From Daphnia carinata (taxonomy: Eukaryota > Arthropoda > Branchiopoda > Diplostraca > Daphniidae): a DNA stretch of 64,000 nucleotides. A model generated the notes under the pieces. The model had not been told where the DNA came from, ran no database searches, and was given only the letters and a program-made list of their open reading frames with translations. The first letter of the stretch is position 1; each line of letters begins with the position of its first letter. The translations under genes were made by a program, and so were the position numbers. Shown here piece by piece: positions 35,371 to 47,864 of this stretch. The stretch lies in assembly GCF_022539665.2 (NCBI RefSeq), contig NC_081336.1, forward strand, positions 6,306,278 to 6,370,277, read 5' to 3'.

Positions 35371-36634
35371 GCTAATGATTAATCTACTTACTTTACTCCA
35401 GACAAGGAATCAAGAAGGTTACAAAGCCAATATTAAATCATGCACATAGCAAGGTTGTGATATTGCTATTCCAGTATGGCCATGCCGTATATTCGAACCA
35501 GCGGCAAAGATATGTACAACACTCTGTGACACGCATAAACCTATATTGAGAGAATAGGCAATGAAAGTTTTATTGGGTAAAAGAAGCAAACACGCTCCCT
35601 TGACTGATTATGCGAAAGGCTTCGCTTCCATTTAATATAGCCTACTTCATATTGAAAGTAATCCCAATAGTCTTGAGTAGTTAGTTATTTCTCAACTATG
35701 GTTGAAAAATGCTCTTGGAAAGGTTCACGAGATCAATGCCCTTTCGGCAGATCAAATCCACATTCCTCTGTGAATTTTTATTGCCACAAACAATAAATAG
35801 AGATCATAAATTATGCGACACTCATCGAGTGGACTGAATGACCCTGTAGTTGAAGCCTTGATCACATTCGTTGAAAAGATTTTGGCCGCGAAGCGATGCC
35901 ACTCAATCGTCGAGACAACGGTTGGGCACCTGAGCTAAACGGATGTATCTTGGGTTGGCCTTGCGTCAACCGCGAATTCATGGGCGTATATACGTCTGCA
36001 ACTGACGGCGCGAATTTCTGAAGCTAAATTAATTTTTCCTTTTAAATCACTAACGTTTTCTCTTTACCTGTGGTATAGCAACAGCGACGGTAGGAATGAG
36101 AGGTGGGAAGCGTGTCTGTGTGAGTAGGAATGTGTCTGCGTGCTGTAACGCTTTGGCTATGGTCAAAAATGCACTGCGTTAAGAACCCCTTATAAAAGTT
36201 GTCTTGTCTTTCACTGGTAATCTTCAGGAGAGGGGGGCAAGGGTAAGAAGGCAGTGGTAGCCTTAATTCAACGAAAAAGCTGTCAACAAACAAAAAGTCT
36301 TTTTGAACACGCCAGCGCGTGCAATTTAAAAAATGCCCAAGCATGTGGCAAGTGCTGGTACATATTTCATTACAAAACTGCTTTATTTGTATAAGTGATT
36401 ATTATTTATTGATGGCTTTCGTTAAACAATTTAATAAATTTTTCAATGTCTGTGTATGAGCATTTTAAATGTTTATTTTTATTTTTTATTGGTATACAAC
36501 AAAATTTTTTTTATAGTTTAAGATACGTAAAGTTTCCTTTACCTTGGTTTCTCGGGGTCCGTGATACAAATCCATTTTGTCGCTCCGTTTGACTGCTGCT
36601 TACATTATTCAAATACATTTTTCTTTCAAACTGG
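35371..36634. other. Intergenic, left flank of the duplication
   Basis: No gene was recognised with confidence. An exon-like stretch at 36540-36740 (PESHYD, NGGRRGFDIPAP in one frame) straddles the left duplication boundary and has a stop in that frame. Its partner is 51302-51390. Confidence 0.4.
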
Positions 36635-37043
36635 TGCGGGGATATCAAATCCACGACGGCCGCCGTTTGCGGCCCCGTCCTCCTAGAAGTCGTAATGACT
36701 TTCGGGTGTGTAGCGAGTCTGAGAGCTAATTTAAGTAAATAAAATTCTTGCAAAACAAAAGACGTAAAAACCATCAGGTTATTTATATTTTGATACGTTA
36801 AACCCATCTTCATATTATAAATTAAAATCTGGACTATACCTGAACCAAAAGACATTTGAAAAATAAGTTTTTTTGCAGAAAAAAGAAATGAAACAACGAA
36901 CTGTTATACATAAGTGTATTAATTCTACTGCTGTTTTCAACATTTATTAAAAGCAAATAAAAAAAAAACAATTGCTAGAGGAAATAAAACTACAGCCATT
37001 TCAAAAGGAATAAAGACAGGTAGGATTTATTAGAAATGCATTT

Positions 37044-38678
37044 TCAAGCGCACAGTCCATTATTATTTGAAGTTGGAGATGGACAGGCAGATCCAGCTGT
37101 TCCTTGCTCGTAGACTGGTGAATCGATAAAATTTCCAGCTGGACCGTAATTGCACACGTACAATCGATTGTACGGAAACTTGACACCAAAAACCTGTTCA
37201 AAAATATGTGTAAACACAAATATTAATATATTTGGAACGGAAAAGTTTCTTGTGTAAAGAAACATTGAATTTCTTACAGCTGTAGATTGGTAATAAGCCA
37301 CTCCACAGCCTATGGTGTAGGAAGTGGCCCATACAAGTTGGGTGTAATGACCAATGACTTTAGGTGGATTTTCCCTACCATCGAATGCACAAGAGTTAGT
37401 AATTAAACGCGATGTAATTGGACGAACCGTATTACTTACGGGAAGCTGGTGACATAGTCATTCGCCATGCCGTCGACTTCATCATACCATGCAGTTACAG
37501 CTAGTTGCCAGTTAGATGTGTTCAGGTTATTGGCCGAAGATGCACCAACGTACATATTTTGACCAACTTGGAATCGAGCTATTAATAAATAACAACCGTG
37601 TCAGTTATGGAAACTAAACAGATTCAATTTGTTTTATATCAAACACAAGGATTGTTCCTATTTTCACATACAGACATCACGGCAAGTGTCGTGTTCGAAT
37701 ACGCATTGCTGGGCGTGCGTTTGCGCCATCACGGCCAATTCCTCATCCCAGATCTTAACAAAATACGTTCATTTAAGATATCACAATTTTTCAAAAACGC
37801 TGTGTTTTATGGTGGGAAATACACGGGATTTTTACTTACCAATTGTCTCATATTAGATGCCGATAGTTGGGGACCTGGATTGCCGCGAGTTTCGAGACCC
37901 TGAGCAACCCTACGCCTGTACTCATTATGCGCTTGCAAAATTATTTTGATTTCATCAGCGTTGATGCTTGACGCTGTTGGATATGCTGGTTGGCAAGCTG
38001 CTCCCCAGGTGGTATTCTATATGAAATAAGAATTATGAAGTCCTCACCTCTATGAATTGTTTGTTCTTTTGAGTGCATATACCGAATATTTGCAGAGGGT
38101 ATTGTCGCTTGGCGTACTGCACGTATTAATGTTACAGTAAGAAGATAGAGTCGAAGGTTTTGTTGTCGTCACAAGTGGTTTCGTAGTTGTGGTCGGGAGC
38201 TTGGTGGTTGTTGGCGGGAGCTTGGTGGTTGTTGGCGGGAGCTTGATGGTTGTTGGCGGGAGCTTGGTGGTTGTTGGTGGTAGTTTCGTGGTCGTTGGCG
38301 GTAGTTTCGTAGTTGTGGCGGTAGCTTGGTGGTTGTTGGCGGTAGTTTCGTAGTTGTTGGAGGTAGTTTCGTAGTTGTTGGAGGGAGCTTGGTGGTTGTT
38401 GGCGGTAGTTTTGTAGTTGTCGGCGGTAGCTTCGTAGTAGTCGGCGGTAGTTTCGTGGTTGTCGGCGCAAGCTTCGTGGTTGTTGGCGGGACCTTGGTGG
38501 TCGTCTTTAATGTTGTCTGGGATTCCTGTTCACACAAGGATTAATGTTAAGAATCAAACACGACAGTGAACGATAATAAATAGCTAAATACAGTCTGATA
38601 AAAATAAGAAATTGAAGAACTTACCCCGCAAGTGAAAAGGCAAACGAGAATCAACAAAGACACAGCAAATACTTTCAT
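37044..38678 (-). CDS. Secreted mucin-CAP (SCP/antigen-5-like) protein, copy 1, with a one-base frameshift
   Basis: Exons: 38625-38678 (signal peptide [18 protein letters not shown]), 38083-38525, 37840-38016, 37672-37753, 37440-37578, 37278-37374 and 37044-37193. Exon 2 encodes a Thr/Pro mucin-like stretch of about ten TTTKLPP units, likely O-glycosylated. The remaining exons form a CAP domain: [34 protein letters not shown]1 motif GHYTQLVWA, and CAP2 motif [10 protein letters not shown], ending SNNNGLCA. All splice phases agree, but the coding total is 1142 nt, one base short: a deletion near 38316 (GTTGTGG where sister units have GTTGTTGG) shifts the frame inside the repeat. It may be a real lesion or an error in a low-complexity tract; all other exons are clean. 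CAP proteins are secreted with varied roles; no substrate can be named. Confidence 0.75.
38170..38520. repeat. Coding minisatellite (TTTKLPP units)
   Basis: Tandem 21-nt units, on the plus strand of the type GGTAGTTTCGTAGTTGTTGG, within exon 2 of the CAP gene. The opposite strand gives long valine/glycine frames that are artefacts of the repeat. Its counterpart is 52800-53190. Confidence 0.85.
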
Positions 38679-39427
38679 TCTTACAGGAGCAGATAACTGG
38701 GACGAGGCTCTGAATCTCCAAACTGTTTAAATCGTCGATGATTGTGCGCGTTTTTATTTGATAGTACGCAGCTTGCCACATAGCACGCGCAAGTGTTCGA
38801 AACGGATCCACCTGCATTCCATCTGCGAAAATGGGTTGACAACTGCTAAAGTCTAGCTTGGAAACAAAAAAATATTTCATTGAACGGTAGAATGCCTCTG
38901 AATGCCTGTATAGATGTAGTGTCAAATATAATATACTTATGAGCGGTTATCAGTCTGCCAACGATCGGTTCGGACGAAACCTGGCGCACGCTTTCGTTAC
39001 GGAATCCATGTTGGATAACCCGCAACGCAGGCACCATATGTTTCCATGTGCGTGCCAGTTCTGTGATAAACGCCCTCTTTTTATTATTCTGGCAGCAAAT
39101 TTTTTTTCCCCGAAACCTTTGGGTTAAACACTCGTGACAAGGACATACTGTTCAAAACTAGTTCAAACTAGTTATTGAGCGGCTTTGGGTATAAAATAAA
39201 GATTAATAATTCTACTAACTGTAATTACCAGATTAGTTGCATTAAAATTTAATCCTGATTAGTTAATATCAATATGCGTGCATTTTCCATAACTTACAGA
39301 ACATGTTATAATAACTTTGTCTTCTATCAAATTCCTTCGCCATATTCTAAACCGCGAAAAAAACCTGTAATTAGAAATGGTATTAGTAGTATAGCATTTT
39401 TAAAAAATGTAAACAAATTTTAAAAAA

Positions 39428-39960
39428 TGATGCATTTTCAAGCGCACAACCCGTCGTTGTTTGAAGTCGGAGCTAGACAGGTAGATCTAACAGCTCCTTG
39501 TGCATAAACTGAGGATTAATTTAATTTCCAGTTGGCCCATAATTGCAAGCATAGAGCTTATTGTAGGGATAACATGGCCAAAAAGTCGTCTACATAAAGG
39601 ATGTTATTAGTATAAACGTTAAATTTGTTTAAGTTAAGGAAATTCTTTAGGGCGGCCAATAGATTGTAAGCTACTCCAAGTATTTGCCCATCCAAACGTG
39701 AGTGTGATGTGCAATAACAGCACGTAGGCTTTGATCTATACCATCAGACATTACAACATTTAATGCTCTCACCAGAATCTATATTTATTTTGGTAAAGAT
39801 TTATTTACGGGTAGCTTGTGCCGTAAGGAGCCGGCGTGTCATCGGCTTCATTGGACCATGACGTTACACCTCACCCCCTTAATCAAATTAGGCTAGACTA
39901 CACAGAACCTTGATGGTGGGTGGGCAAAAGCCTAGATGCAGTTTCCCTGTAAAAATCTAA
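39428..39960 (-). pseudogene. Remnant of a further CAP gene, copy 1
   Basis: The last CAP exon is recognisable (YPYNKLYACNYGPTGN, followed at once by TAA) together with parts of the two exons before it (39640-39700 and 39820-39900), with stops and indels. No signal peptide or mucin exon remains. It shows that the CAP gene was already tandemly duplicated before the large duplication, since 54069-54620 is its counterpart. Confidence 0.7.
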
Positions 39961-40534
39961 TTTCCAAATATTTATAGAAAAAAAGTAACCAAGATCATAA
40001 ATGAACATTATGGGAAATTCAAATTTTCAGTATTAAGGACTCGAAAATGTCTTTTTCTAACTGTAGTTTTATAGCCACTCACGTCCCCCTCTGGTTCGCT
40101 TCGTTGTTTAGGGCTTTGTGTCCAAATTGTTTCTGTTGCAAAGACAATTCCTTTTTCGTAGGTAAGCATAAGCAGCTAATATATTTGTTGTTATTTATAG
40201 AGCAACTTTACGAAAAATAAACTATTCTAATAAAAATGGAATGGAGGAAATCTGATAGGCGATTTATTCCTGCTGAATACACCGTCACCGAAGAAGTAAA
40301 TAACAATAATTTCAAAAAACCTGTACCATACAGCGGAGATAAAAGAGGAAAGTAGAGGATTCAAACCGCATTCAAGATAGTGGTATACATTTTGAAACTA
40401 TCAGTATGGATATTGTAAACCGCCAATTAGGTCATTTTTACTAATTTGCTAAAATGTTTCAAGGGCAGTCCAAGTTCGAGGCGCAAAATGTTATGTCGTA
40501 GGGATTTCGTAATTCGCTTGTAAAGAGACGTCGG
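39961..40534. other. Spacer between CAP remnant and transglutaminase 1
   Basis: No gene was recognised. It includes the 3' flank of the transglutaminase gene. Confidence 0.4.
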
Positions 40535-43500
40535 TTACTCACGAACATGGATTGGACGAGAGCCGATAATATCTCCCAGTTCTCGAGAGTTGAACGTTCC
40601 GACCAGTTTGCGCTCACCACTAAACCGGGGAAGGAACTTTTGAACGAAGCTGATCATTTCTCCGGGTTTAACGTCGCTTATGAATAAAAAAAAAATTCGA
40701 ACGTCAGTCACATCTTTCAATTACGAATAATGCAGTTTTTTGTGTTAACTCACCGGTATTTTACTATTTGAGCACGAACCAAACCCGATCCTTCAAATGT
40801 AAACTCGCACTCAGTCAGCGTAACTGGAATTGGATTCATGAATGAGAAAGTAGCAAAGCATTCCTGGCCTATCTGGGGATTTCCTCGCACCTGTAAACGG
40901 AGGTTATTTTTTGCATTGAAATTATCTGCTTCCTAATTGAAATAATTTTTTGGCCTAATGTAGTTACCTGAATATCCAATTTTGGTTTCTCCAGCTGGAA
41001 GTCGTCCTCTGCGCTCCACGATTGCTTCGTCTCTTGCACAGAAGCCATGGCGAACACCTTAATGAATCCATAGTCGACAACTCTTTCACGGTATTCTTCC
41101 CAACTTATGCGGAGTTGAAGAGTTTCTCCTATTTGAATTTACAAAAATAGCTTAAAATAGGGGCCTTCCAAGTGTTGAAATGAAAGAATAAGACACTGAC
41201 GGCTTCCCGGTTGAAGGACAAACTGACGATCGTTGCGGCCAAGACGGCGTGCACTGACTCCTGTGTAATAGACGGAATTGGCACATAGATATGTCGTGAT
41301 GGTTCTTGTTTCTTGAGAGCGGTTCTGTGAAATAGTATTGACACCGATTTTAAAATACCGAATTAAACAGACAAATCATATTTATAGAATACCTGAATGA
41401 GAAGTTGCACATTAAATGGCTGGCCCAATGCAACTTTTTCTTGCTCAACCAAATCAAATTGAACGTCATCATTGGAAGTACGGGAATCAAAAATGGGCTG
41501 GGATCGTTCAACACTTCGGGCTGCGTTCATGGCTAACATACGATCAGCAGCTGTGTTCCCTGAATCAGCTGGATAGCGTGATTCATCGTACCAGGGTTTG
41601 CGGGCGATGTCTACTGCACTTAGACGACGCACTGATGCTCCTGGATATTGGATCATATCCCTTTCTCTTTCCCTATCTCTCCTTTCCATATACGGTGAAG
41701 TCATTCCTTGGTCTTTAAAAGTTAAGAATTATTAAACTGTCAAACAAAACAGAAAAAAAGAAGCTTTAAGAAATTACTAAAGAGAGAATTGAAACATCCG
41801 TCGGTTTGTTTTTGGTAGCGAGACGTGTTATCGAGAGTCTTGTAAAGACCAGTGATATCTTCTACGTCAGCATCGCTGACGTCGTCATCGGCTCCCGGTC
41901 GCTTGGTCAAAATCATACGTCCAACCCTAACATCAGTTACTGGTTTTAGTTGCTCAAATAAATTTTTTAAGTATTTGTTTACTGATAATTATTGACGGGA
42001 ATCTTCTTGAATCCCCAGTGAGACGTCTCGTCCTCCTGGAAATGAGTGACTTCAGCGTTGATTTCCGCAAAAAGCTGTCATCAAATAGCAAAAGAATTAG
42101 TTTCTAAAGGTATTGATTAAATTTGAAACATTATACATAAGGAGTGTCAAAGGAAAATCCAATTTCGCCGCGACGGACAGACTCAACCGAAGACGGACCT
42201 CGACGGAAACCTTCGACAGCCAAAGGACCTCGACTTTTAGAATCAGCTAAGTGAAAAACCAGAAATTTGAAAATTTCCATGGTAAACCGCAATCATCAGA
42301 TTTTCTCCATACAACCTCCAGTGTTGTTCTGACGATACAGAGGAGGGGGAGTCGGATCAACTGCCTGCCAGCCATTGTAACCGGGTTGGAGATCGAGCCG
42401 CGACATCCACACTTCAGTCCTTTTACGTCAACCAACAAATCAGTCACATCTTTTACTTGAAATTTTGTGACTCTTGTTCTACCAAGCGTGGAAGTTCCAT
42501 AAGGCATCTTGATTGTCGCCATCTGGGCCACCTTTCATCTCGTCTCCGAAAACATCGAAATACTTGTCGACCGACAGCGTGTGATTTGTATCACGTGCAG
42601 AGACGAAATTAGTAACAGGACGGGAAGGAATACCCAAAGCGCGGAAGACTGTTCGAATAGTTCAAAAGAATATGTCAAACACTTAACGTTAAATCTAGTT
42701 AAATGTCCATACTAGAAGTGGCGACGGCCGCGAAGACCCAGCACTGTCCGTATTTGACTGGCTTGGAACCATTTCGCAGATAGTGCTCGAAGATCTTAGA
42801 GCTGCCAGTCCAGACCCACGGACAAACTCCGTCTTCAAACGAACCTTCCCATTTGCCCTCCAACAAACCAAAACCTTCGTTGGCGTTGATCTATACAATC
42901 AATGTTTTGATTATTATATAATAAGAGAAATTTTGAAAATGATGTTAATTACGATTGAAGCGATGGCACGAACAACTTGAACAGGATTGCCTCTTTCCGT
43001 TGGATTCAAACCAGATTGGCCGAGCAAAAGTTGAGCTGCTGGTAAGGCCACGTCAGAAAACTGTCCGTAGATCCAGCGACGACCTTTGGGTCGGTGATGG
43101 GTACCAACAAACACCTTGCCCGTGTCATTCATGAGATACTCTCGACGGAGTTCCTCATCGTCCAAGTACACAGAATCCTCTGTTGAAATGTATAAAATTT
43201 AAAACATTTAGTTGCGCTATCTACTTTAAAATATGACGACAAAGAAGTTGAACCTCGACAAAATGGATTGAACAAGACGTAAATGTCATCTTTACAACGG
43301 AATTCGTCAATGCGGGCACCCGGCATTGTCGTGGTAGTTTCGATGTTCAGTCGCCATAATCCGACAAGTGCCTTTGCAGGAATATGAACCTGCAATTGAA
43401 AGTAGGAAAAATTATGAATTAGCATTATTCTTATTCAGTTTGGAATGATTTTACTTGACAAGAGAAGTTGAAACCCTCCTGTTGATGGATCCGCATATCC

Positions 43501-44540
43501 CATTTTTGTGGAGCTCGAGTGAATTCACGCTGATTCATGTGGAAAGGCAAAACCACTTTACTTCCTTTCGTGACTTGCGGATTCGGGCCTAACCAAAAAT
43601 AAAATAAAATGTTAAAGCTGTCGTTCCGTTTAGATCATCATTTTCATTTTGTTACCGAAAGTAAACACAGCGCGCAAAACGTCACGACGCGGATCGAAAT
43701 TGCGATCCTTCACCCGCACAGCCATGAAAAACGGCTGACCACGACGAAGAACTGCTGTAGACGCCGAAGAAGATGAATGGTAATCCATCGAATTTATCGA
43801 TGCCATATTCGTCATCGACCTGGACCTAGCCATGGTTGACGACGATCCAATATCCTGTTATTTTGTGCAGAATTAGTTTGGTGCAAACGTAGGATAACAG
43901 GATAGAATGAATTACGCGGCCACAATCAAGAACGACTTCGTAGCGATCGGTACGATGTTCCCTTGCATTGTCTCGCGCGAACAATTCAACAGAATCGATC
44001 TTCAAATTATCTGAAGGCACTGTGTTAGAATCAGATGAAAAGTGTGTTAAAAATATTGACTACAAATTAGAAATCAAAATTTATTAGAAAATACTTCCGT
44101 CGGTTAGTTTTTCCTCGAGAGCTCGTTCAGCCCGGCGACGTCTGTCCAAGTCTTCGGCGTAGTGCGATACCAATGATGCACGATAAGCTGCACTGTTGCT
44201 ACCTGAACGGATTCCTGCGTTGTTACCCATACCATCTTGTTCGTTAGTGCGACGAGGAAAGCCTGACGAAGTGGCCAAATTGTTCAGTCCTGAATTGCCA
44301 CTCATGGAATGACGCAACATGGCTGTAAAAATATTTAGCGTAAAAGATAAATGGTTTCTATATTATTTCCTATAGTAATTTATTATCCATTTACTTGGTG
44401 ATCCTTGTTGATTCATCATCGAACGACGCAACATGCCTAATTAGTTTTTCAATTTTACGGGGGATTACGGCTCTATTTTTAAAAAGTTTACCATTTTTTT
44501 TTTTACCTGGAGAGCCAGATTGATTGAGTGGAGAACTCAT
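40535..44540 (-). CDS. Transglutaminase, copy 1 (928 aa)
   Basis: Protein-glutamine gamma-glutamyltransferase that forms Gln-Lys isopeptide cross-links. The 19 coding exons run from 44507-44540 (ATG 44540) to 40535-40676 and sum to 2787 nt with every phase matching; a non-coding first exon ends near 44780. An unusual N-terminal extension of about 150 aa precedes the transglutaminase N domain ([12 protein letters not shown], about residue 175). Catalytic residues: Cys in [12 protein letters not shown] (exon 42713-42890), His in WNFHAW (42483-42648) and Asp in GWQAVDPTP (42316-42419). The C-terminal beta domains follow ([26 protein letters not shown]), and the protein ends SRPIHVRE. There is no signal peptide, as in other invertebrate enzymes of this class, which act in haemolymph clotting and cuticle hardening. 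Upstream are a TATA box and the 77-aa gene, same strand. Fully intact. Confidence 0.95.
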
Positions 44541-44777
44541 TATGCCTTGAGAATGAAAAGAAAAAGTTTTGGGAAAAAATATTATTGACGGGTTGAATTA
44601 CAGGACGTAGTATAGTGACAGAATTACATTACATAGTATAGTAGTGTTTACGGAAAGCTGTTTAATCTTAGTACGACAAATGAAATTGTAAGACTGACTT
44701 GTGGTTTTAACAAACACAACTTTTACAGACATTCTTCTCTTTGAGGATTAAAAATCATAGAAAGGTTAAATAACTAC

Positions 44778-44839
44778 CTTAAAATTTCCTGGGTCGACGA
44801 CGTGTTTTCGCTGCTACTGCAGAAACAAGACAATGCCAT
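44778..44839 (-). other. Non-coding first exon of transglutaminase 1 (tentative)
   Basis: It lies about 30 nt after the TATA box and ends at a good donor (TTTTAAG|GTAGTT). Its own ATG at 44839 would run out of frame into later exons and stop, so translation is better started at 44540 in the next exon. Confidence 0.5.
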
Positions 44840-44855
44840 CTTCCAATTACCTTCT

Positions 44856-44867
44856 CTATTTATATTC
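44856..44867 (-). promoter_or_regulatory. TATA box of transglutaminase 1
   Basis: The reverse complement reads GAATATAAATAG, about 30 nt before the proposed start of exon 1. Only about 70 nt separate it from the stop codon of the upstream 77-aa gene. Confidence 0.65.
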
Positions 44868-44935
44868 TTTTCGTGTCGAGGGAGTCTTAAGAATTTGAAA
44901 TAATTTAGAGAAATAAAACTCTAAATAAATGCAGA

Positions 44936-45254
44936 TCAAGTAACGTCAGGATATGATTCTTTCTGGTTCCGTTGTACAGTCATACCTGGTTCATAGCTAT
45001 CGGATTTCATAGGTCTCTCAGCCCCGTGTCCTTTTTCACGCTGACTTAGTGCACAGTCTGGTGACGCTTCATCGTTGCAGACCGAGTGGTATTCAGTGTT
45101 GAAGTAATTCCATCCCATGGCTAGAGCCACAACGACAATGAAAGTAGCATAACTATTGACTGAATATGTAAGTCGAAGTTGCGCTGTCCTCGAATACGTT
45201 TGTGATCAGTTGTCGGTCCGAAAACTAGCAAAGTTACCAGCTAAAGTTTTTCAT
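44936..45254 (-). CDS. 77-aa small secreted or membrane-anchored protein, copy 1
   Basis: Two exons: 45238-45254 (MKNFS plus two bases) and 44936-45152, joined at AGCTG|GTAACT and GTCAATAG|TTATGC in phase, 234 nt in all. The N-terminus MKNFSCYATFIVVVALAMG is a signal peptide or single anchor. The remainder is hydrophilic with two Cys (VCNDEASPDC) and charged residues, ending ESYPDVT. I recognise no family. The gene lies directly upstream of the transglutaminase on the same strand and is repeated identically at 59435-59753. The tiny first exon carrying only the start of the signal peptide is typical of arthropod secreted and cuticle protein genes. Confidence 0.65.
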
Positions 45255-46723
45255 TTACCTTACATCAAGAGATTACTGCATTTGTACGCTGTTCTATCTG
45301 ACTTGTTGAACAATTAAATTTGAACTGGGTAAGTGATTTCTGTTTCATTTTTTTGCTTCGTTTCGTTTAATATTTTTTCGGCATGAAAATGCTAAACACC
45401 TAATTGCAAAAAGCTGGAGGAAAAGAATATTATGCATGCTAACAAATGCAGTGTCACCCTAGTACAACTCGAAGATTATTCCAATGTGCAGTTTTTTTTG
45501 TGCTGTTGCTAAAATGACATGTGGACTGATGAATGCAGATTGCGTATACAAGTTTACAGATCACTGTTGTCATGATGGCACAGTTGAGGCTTCCAACATT
45601 GGTTGTCCGACATTGCTGCGTTTTGGAGCCTAAATGTAAGAGTGGTTCTCGCCAGAGGTCGGCAGGGAACTTTAACCGAAGCGGCCGCATCTTCGTTGAA
45701 TACGACTACCCCAAACGCCAAGATTCAAACCTTTTTAGATAGCATTCGGAGTGAGAATGTCGTTGAAATGGAGCTCTCATTTCTGTTGGTTAATACCATG
45801 AATTTAATCAAATAGGAGGGATTTTACGTGGGCAATGCATCGTCATTAACCTATGCTACAGGCACTAATAATAACGATGTAAATTTCTCCTTCTACGAAA
45901 CATTTTTTAATAGCATAATTTTGATCCTTTCTAAGTTCTGTGATCTTTTGATTGCTGCTATACAGTTACCGATTGCTGTTTTTTTAAAGGAGCGATGATG
46001 GCTATACTCTTAGATATTTCTTGATTCACTCCTGCTCCAGCCTTGAGATACATTACTTTAGATTTTATCCAACAGAAGTAGAATAGACACAGATAACCAC
46101 TGTCATCGACTATTGATAAATAGGTATGCAACTCCTGACCTCGAACCTGTGCACAAAACTAATTTTAAATGAAAGGATGTTTTACATTCGTAATTAAAAT
46201 ATGTGTATTTGATTTTTAAGACAAAAAAATTTCCTATTACTCCAAAACTGAAAGAATAAAAAACTTCTATGCTTTTACTATAAATACATGAATCATAGAG
46301 GAGGTGTATTCTCTACTGATGCGAAAATAAGAAGAAAAGAAGCTCGAGCCGAATTGGTATAGAGTATTGGATTAAGTTAGCGTGGTGCAGCCAAAAAATA
46401 GGTTGGATCAGAAAGAATATTGCGGTTTAATGAAAAAACGTGTATTTGCTGAAAATTCGTTTCATTTGAATCAAAGGATTTTTTTTCTGACTGGAAATTT
46501 CTTCTATCGACTGGTTAATTCGATTGAAGTGGACGGATTGCAGATGTTGAGGTTCTATTGAAGATTTTCTAACTGCATAGAATATATAAATATTTGTTAT
46601 TATTCTTTGCACGACTTTTTAAAATAAATATTCGAAGAGCAACTGCTATGAAATTTTACCAAATCAAAATATACCATTTATTATACCAAAATAATCTTAC
46701 TGCTAATGTTGACCTAACCTTTT
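45255..46723. other. Spacer between the 77-aa gene and the Gly-rich gene
   Basis: Short frames at 45450-45815 are preserved in copy 2 only because this tract is nearly identical overall; no motif was recognised. It holds the promoter region of the 77-aa gene. Confidence 0.4.
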
Positions 46724-47789
46724 TTAACGACCGTAGCCTTTTCCAGCAGCGTGGCTTCTATAACCCCCACTCGTCTGTGCAGAATGACCTCCATATCCCC
46801 CTCTCATTTGTGATCCGTGGCCACCGTAACCTTTGCCTGCCGATACTGCGTGACCTCCATATCCTCCGTTCATTGGAGCTACGTGGCTTCCATATCCTCC
46901 ACTTGTTGGCACTACATGGCCGCCGTAGCCTACGTTCATTTGAGCTGCGTGACCACTATGTCCTTTTCTTACTGGCGCAGAATGACCTCCGTTCATTGAC
47001 GCAGCATGACCACCATATCCTCCCCTCGCAGGTGCAGCGTGATTATTGCTGTAGCTTTTACTCTTAGGTCGACGAACCGCTTGATTACCGCCGTACCCCG
47101 CGCTCGCAGGAGAAGGATGACCTCCGTATCCTCCACCGACTGGTGCACCATGTCCGCCATACCCAGCACTAACGGGGGCAGCGTGACTACTGACATGTCC
47201 TCCACCCATGGGTGATCCGTGACCACCGTATCCTCCACTGATTGGCCCAATATGACCTCCATACCCACCGCTCACGGGTGCTGCGTGACTGCTGGGGTGT
47301 CCTATCATCGGGGAGATGTGGCCACTGTATCCTCCATGTGATGAATGGCCACCGTGCCCGGAGCTCAACGGTAATGTATGACCACCGCCGTAGCCTAGAC
47401 TTTGTTGGCCACCTGAAATTTATAAAAATCTATGACATATTTGACGTCACCAAAATGATACATAAAATTTTGCAGCCAAGAATGGCTATTTTCCTTGAGG
47501 AGCAACACTTACCATGAGCACCATAGCCTCCAGCATTACCACCGCCTCCTCTTCCTACATCAACAAATGGATAATTAAATTTAATTAATAAAAGATTAAT
47601 AACACCACTAGAACTAAAATTTAAGTTTACAAACCTTTTTTATGCGCGTCGGATGATGAGAAAACTAAAGCAGTTACCAGCAACGAGGTCCACTATAAAA
47701 AGAAGGAAATTTGAATTGAAAACCAAAATCAATGCTTTATTATTGTATGATAAAATCAAACAAACCATAACATTGGAGAAGAAACGCAT
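46724..47789 (-). CDS. Gly/His/Tyr-rich secreted protein, copy 1 (270 aa)
   Basis: Four exons: 47766-47789 (MRFFSNVM), 47635-47692, 47513-47554 and 46724-47412, all in phase, 813 nt. Residues 1-23 (MRFFSNVM then WTSLLVTALVFSSSDA) form a signal peptide split by the first intron. The mature protein is almost entirely short repeats of the type GGYGGHGAPV and GGYGGHAAPM with interspersed Ser, Pro and Met, plus one basic block (RRPKSKSYSNNH). It ends with SHAAGKGYGR. Such composition is known from arthropod cuticle proteins, silk-like and antimicrobial Gly-rich peptides; the Tyr and His content suits quinone cross-linking or metal binding. The function is inferred from composition only. A TATA box lies 76 nt upstream of the ATG. 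Intact, and repeated at 61222-62287. Confidence 0.85.
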
Positions 47790-47864
47790 TTTGATGAAGA
47801 TTGCTCTTGAGACGGTATTTGCAACTGCACTGTTTGCAACTGAAGAGCAGTAAGTTTGCAAAGG

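Noticed and set aside
38170-38520. Regular repeats that could suggest a CRISPR-like array
   Set aside because: Contiguous 21-nt coding units without spacers in a eukaryotic gene.
44778-44839. Translation start at ATG 44839 for the transglutaminase
   Set aside because: Phase does not fit: it leads to a stop in the fourth exon, while the ATG at 44540 opens the full 928-aa frame.
45454-45815. Overlapping open frames on both strands, repeated in copy 2
   Set aside because: Conserved only through the near-identical duplication; no domain and no consistent splice model.
46594-47067. 157-codon plus-strand frame, repeated at 61092-61565
   Set aside because: Antisense to the Gly-rich gene; kept in both copies only because the DNA is identical.
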